Source: Limnobacter parvus (GTDB lineage Bacteria > Pseudomonadota > Gammaproteobacteria > Burkholderiales > Burkholderiaceae_B). From it: 64,000 nt of DNA. A program made the translations under genes and the position numbers. This document shows positions 62,367 through 64,000 of the stretch, one piece after another. How positions within the stretch are numbered: the first letter of the stretch is position 1; every line of letters starts with the position of its first letter. The DNA lies in contig NZ_JANKHG010000027.1 of the NCBI RefSeq assembly GCF_024623725.1, forward strand, positions 124,001 to 188,000, read 5' to 3'. The notes beneath the pieces were generated by a model that was not told the DNA's origin, made no database searches, and worked only from the letters and a program-made list of their open reading frames with translations.

Positions 62367-63227
62367 TTACCGCAACAGCAAGGCAGGTACCTTGGTGGCC
62401 CGCAACATGTCTTCGGTCTTGCTGCCGAAGAACAATTTTCGCAGTGGTGAATGCGTGTACGCGCCCATTGCCAGCATGTCAGCTTGGTGAATTTCCAGGC
62501 CATTCAGCATTTGGGTAACCACATCGCCTTGCACATGGCTGAACTCGGTTGGAATGCCGGAATCAGTCAAGGTTTGTGCGGCTTCTTCCAGCAGTTTTGT
62601 GCCACCGGCAGTTTTTTCCCCGCACATTAACAGCGTGCCCTTTAAGCCTTTGAATAATTTGCTTTGCAGTACGGTTTGCACACCGCGCTTGCTTACAGCA
62701 CTGCCATCGAAGGCAAACAAAAACCTTTCAGGCACTTTGAACTGTTCATGAACACCCAGCACCGGCACATCAATTGCTCGCACCGCTGCCTCGAAAGTGC
62801 GGCCAATGTCGCGGTTCGATGCAAGCGAGGTTTCACCGCGCCTGCCAATAATTGCAATCCGCGTGTCGTTCTGCATTTCAAGCAGACAATCCACCAAAGT
62901 GCCGTGCCGAATGCGTGAATCGGCCTGAGCCACGCCGTCTTCAATGGCGCGTTCACGCAGGCCATTCAAAAACAGCCGCCCTTGGGTTTTCGCCAGCTTG
63001 GTTTTTTCGCTGTCGCTCATCACCAGTTTGTTCATCAGGTTTTCTTGCGCGCCAAAACCAATCGCACCGCTGTGGTCTTCGCCTTCTGCCTGTTCAAGGT
63101 GTCGATCAATTACGTGCAGAAATTCAACAGGTGCTTTGATTTGCCTGGCTACCCAACTAGCACAGTCGGCCACTGCAATCGAATATTGCGAGCGGTCCAC
63201 ACAGGCAACTATTTTACGTTCATCCAT
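62367..63227 (-). CDS. Universal stress protein, tandem UspA domains
   Basis: 286-residue protein made of two UspA domains. The first begins RKIVACVDRSQYSIAVADCA and ends IAIIGRRGETSLASNRDIGR; the second begins RFLFAFDGSAVSKRGVQTVL and ends LAMGAYTHSPLRKLFFGSKT. The G-x2-G-x9-G(S/T) type ATP-binding pattern is seen in domain two (GAYTHSPLRKLFFGS). It lies 11 bases after a SulP permease gene on the same strand; this pairing is frequent and suggests regulation of anion or bicarbonate transport under stress. Confidence 0.9.
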   Translation of the reverse strand: MDERKIVACVDRSQYSIAVADCASWVARQIKAPVEFLHVIDRHLEQAEGEDHSGAIGFGAQENLMNKLVMSDSEKTKLAKTQGRLFLNGLRERAIEDGVAQADSRIRHGTLVDCLLEMQNDTRIAIIGRRGETSLASNRDIGRTFEAAVRAIDVPVLGVHEQFKVPERFLFAFDGSAVSKRGVQTVLQSKLFKGLKGTLLMCGEKTAGGTKLLEEAAQTLTDSGIPTEFSHVQGDVVTQMLNGLEIHQADMLAMGAYTHSPLRKLFFGSKTEDMLRATKVPALLLR

Positions 63228-63238
63228 GTTCGTGCTCC

Positions 63239-64000
63239 TTAGTGTTGGGCCATGCGTTCAAGCGCATCGTCTTTGTCGTGAATGGCGAACTTGTCGACCA
63301 GGGTGCGGCTTGCTTCATTCATGCCGATTACTTCAACTTCGGTGCCTTCGCGTTTGAATTTGATGATGACTTTGTCCAGCGCGCTAACGGCTGTAATGTC
63401 CCAAAAGTGCGCACGGCTTACATCGATGGTGACTTCATCAATCACTTCTTTGTAGTCAAACGAGTTGATGAAGTTTTCAGCCGATGCGAAAAACACCTGG
63501 CCAGAAATAACATAGGTGCGGTTGCGGCCTTCATCTTGCGTGCTGGATTGCACACGCAGAATTCGGCCCACCTTGTTGGCGAAGAAGAAGCCTGACAACA
63601 GCACACCCACCAACACCCCTTGTGCCAAATCGTGTGTGCCCACAGTAACCGCGACTGTGGTCAGCATGACCACACTGGAACTTTTTGGATGTTCACGCAG
63701 GTTGCGAATGGAAGCCCAGTTAAACGTTCCGATCGACACCATGATCATGACCGCAACCAATGCGGCCATTGGAATCATGGCCACGTAGTCGCCGACAAAC
63801 ACAATCATGATTAGTAGAAAAACACCTGCGCACAGGGTGGACAATCGACCGCGGCCACCCGACTTCACATTGATCACAGACTGCCCAATCATGGCGCAGC
63901 CCGCCATGCCACCAATGAAACCCGAGGCAATGTTGGCCACACCCTGGCCAATGCATTCGCGGTTTTTGTTGCTGGGTGTGTCGGTAAGGTCGTCCACAAT
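63239..64000 (-). CDS. SulP-family anion permease, C-terminal part (cut by window edge)
   Basis: At least 253 residues of the C-terminal part of a SulP permease. It shows several membrane helices with the family motif [20 protein letters not shown] and [20 protein letters not shown], then a STAS domain ([40 protein letters not shown]). SulP proteins move sulfate, bicarbonate or C4-dicarboxylates with sodium or protons. The frame continues past the window end, so the N-terminus is missing. Confidence 0.88.
   Translation of the reverse strand: MVDDLTDTPSNKNRECIGQGVANIASGFIGGMAGCAMIGQSVINVKSGGRGRLSTLCAGVFLLIMIVFVGDYVAMIPMAALVAVMIMVSIGTFNWASIRNLREHPKSSSVVMLTTVAVTVGTHDLAQGVLVGVLLSGFFFANKVGRILRVQSSTQDEGRNRTYVISGQVFFASAENFINSFDYKEVIDEVTIDVSRAHFWDITAVSALDKVIIKFKREGTEVEVIGMNEASRTLVDKFAIHDKDDALERMAQH

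Noticed and set aside
1-64000. CRISPR arrays, insertion sequences, prophage genes, rRNA genes
   Set aside because: No regularly spaced repeats, transposases, integrases or rRNA-like sequence were found.

Overview
The window looks like chromosome of a free-living aerobic betaproteobacterium of the order Burkholderiales. The evidence is moderate GC, TRAP and VC_2705-type transporters, a PA2778/PA2779 pair, a DUF3649-PepSY-DUF3325 iron cassette, and alkyl sulfatase and ceramidase lipoproteins. A Limnobacter-like organism is my best guess, made from gene content only. There is no phage, insertion sequence, rRNA operon or CRISPR array. The coding is dense: ten convergent gene pairs end within 17 bases of each other, and three of these share part of their stop codons.

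Layout. 0.1-2.2 kb: sodium:solute symporter with an EF-hand-like loop. 2.25-3.1 kb: tRNA-Ser(GGA), its terminator, a hairpin-rich spacer and a RelE/RHH toxin-antitoxin pair. 3.2-9.9 kb: DsbA-like protein, SAF/NAD oxidoreductase, VOC protein, alkyl sulfatase lipoprotein, SNF transporter, methyltransferase. 9.9-12.9 kb: copper module (CopZ-like chaperone, CopA, CueR) with two back-to-back CueR-type promoters. 12.9-19.8 kb: an ABC importer lacking a binding protein, then a tripartite RND pump with TetR regulator and a perfect palindromic operator. 19.8-26.6 kb: type II NADH dehydrogenase, the four-gene PA2779-PA2778-SemiSWEET-SDR operon, an Arg/Asp/Tyr-rich secreted protein, and an orphan TadE/TadG pair. 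26.6-33.9 kb: DMT exporter, second RND pump, PhoD-like phosphatase.

33.9-45.1 kb is an iron and stress region. It holds a Fur-boxed DUF3649-PepSY-DUF3325 cassette, a stress-type operon (membrane protein, a 24-residue hydrophobic peptide, hemerythrin, a Lys/Pro/Ala-rich protein), and ahpC-ahpF behind a candidate OxyR promoter. These are followed by a single-polypeptide sigma/anti-sigma (FecI-FecR) fusion and its TonB-dependent transducer, which carries an in-frame ochre stop. 45.1-49.9 kb: TetR regulator divergent from two secreted lipoproteins, a serine-hydrolase-like protein and a neutral-ceramidase-like enzyme. 49.9-54.8 kb: coiled-coil protein, DedA-rhodanese fusion and a phnD-phnE-phnC-metallophosphoesterase operon. 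54.8-60.3 kb: a five-gene operon for a TakP-like TRAP transporter, TauE/SafE permease and gamma-glutamyltransferase-family enzyme, preceded by a sigma-54 promoter candidate. 60.5-64 kb: Lrp regulator, zinc-ribbon methyltransferase, tandem UspA and a SulP permease cut by the window edge.

The most interesting loci are the FecI-FecR fusion with its broken receptor, the TRAP-TauE-GGT operon, the secreted hydrolase pair, and several well-formed regulatory sites that correct gene starts or predict regulation.
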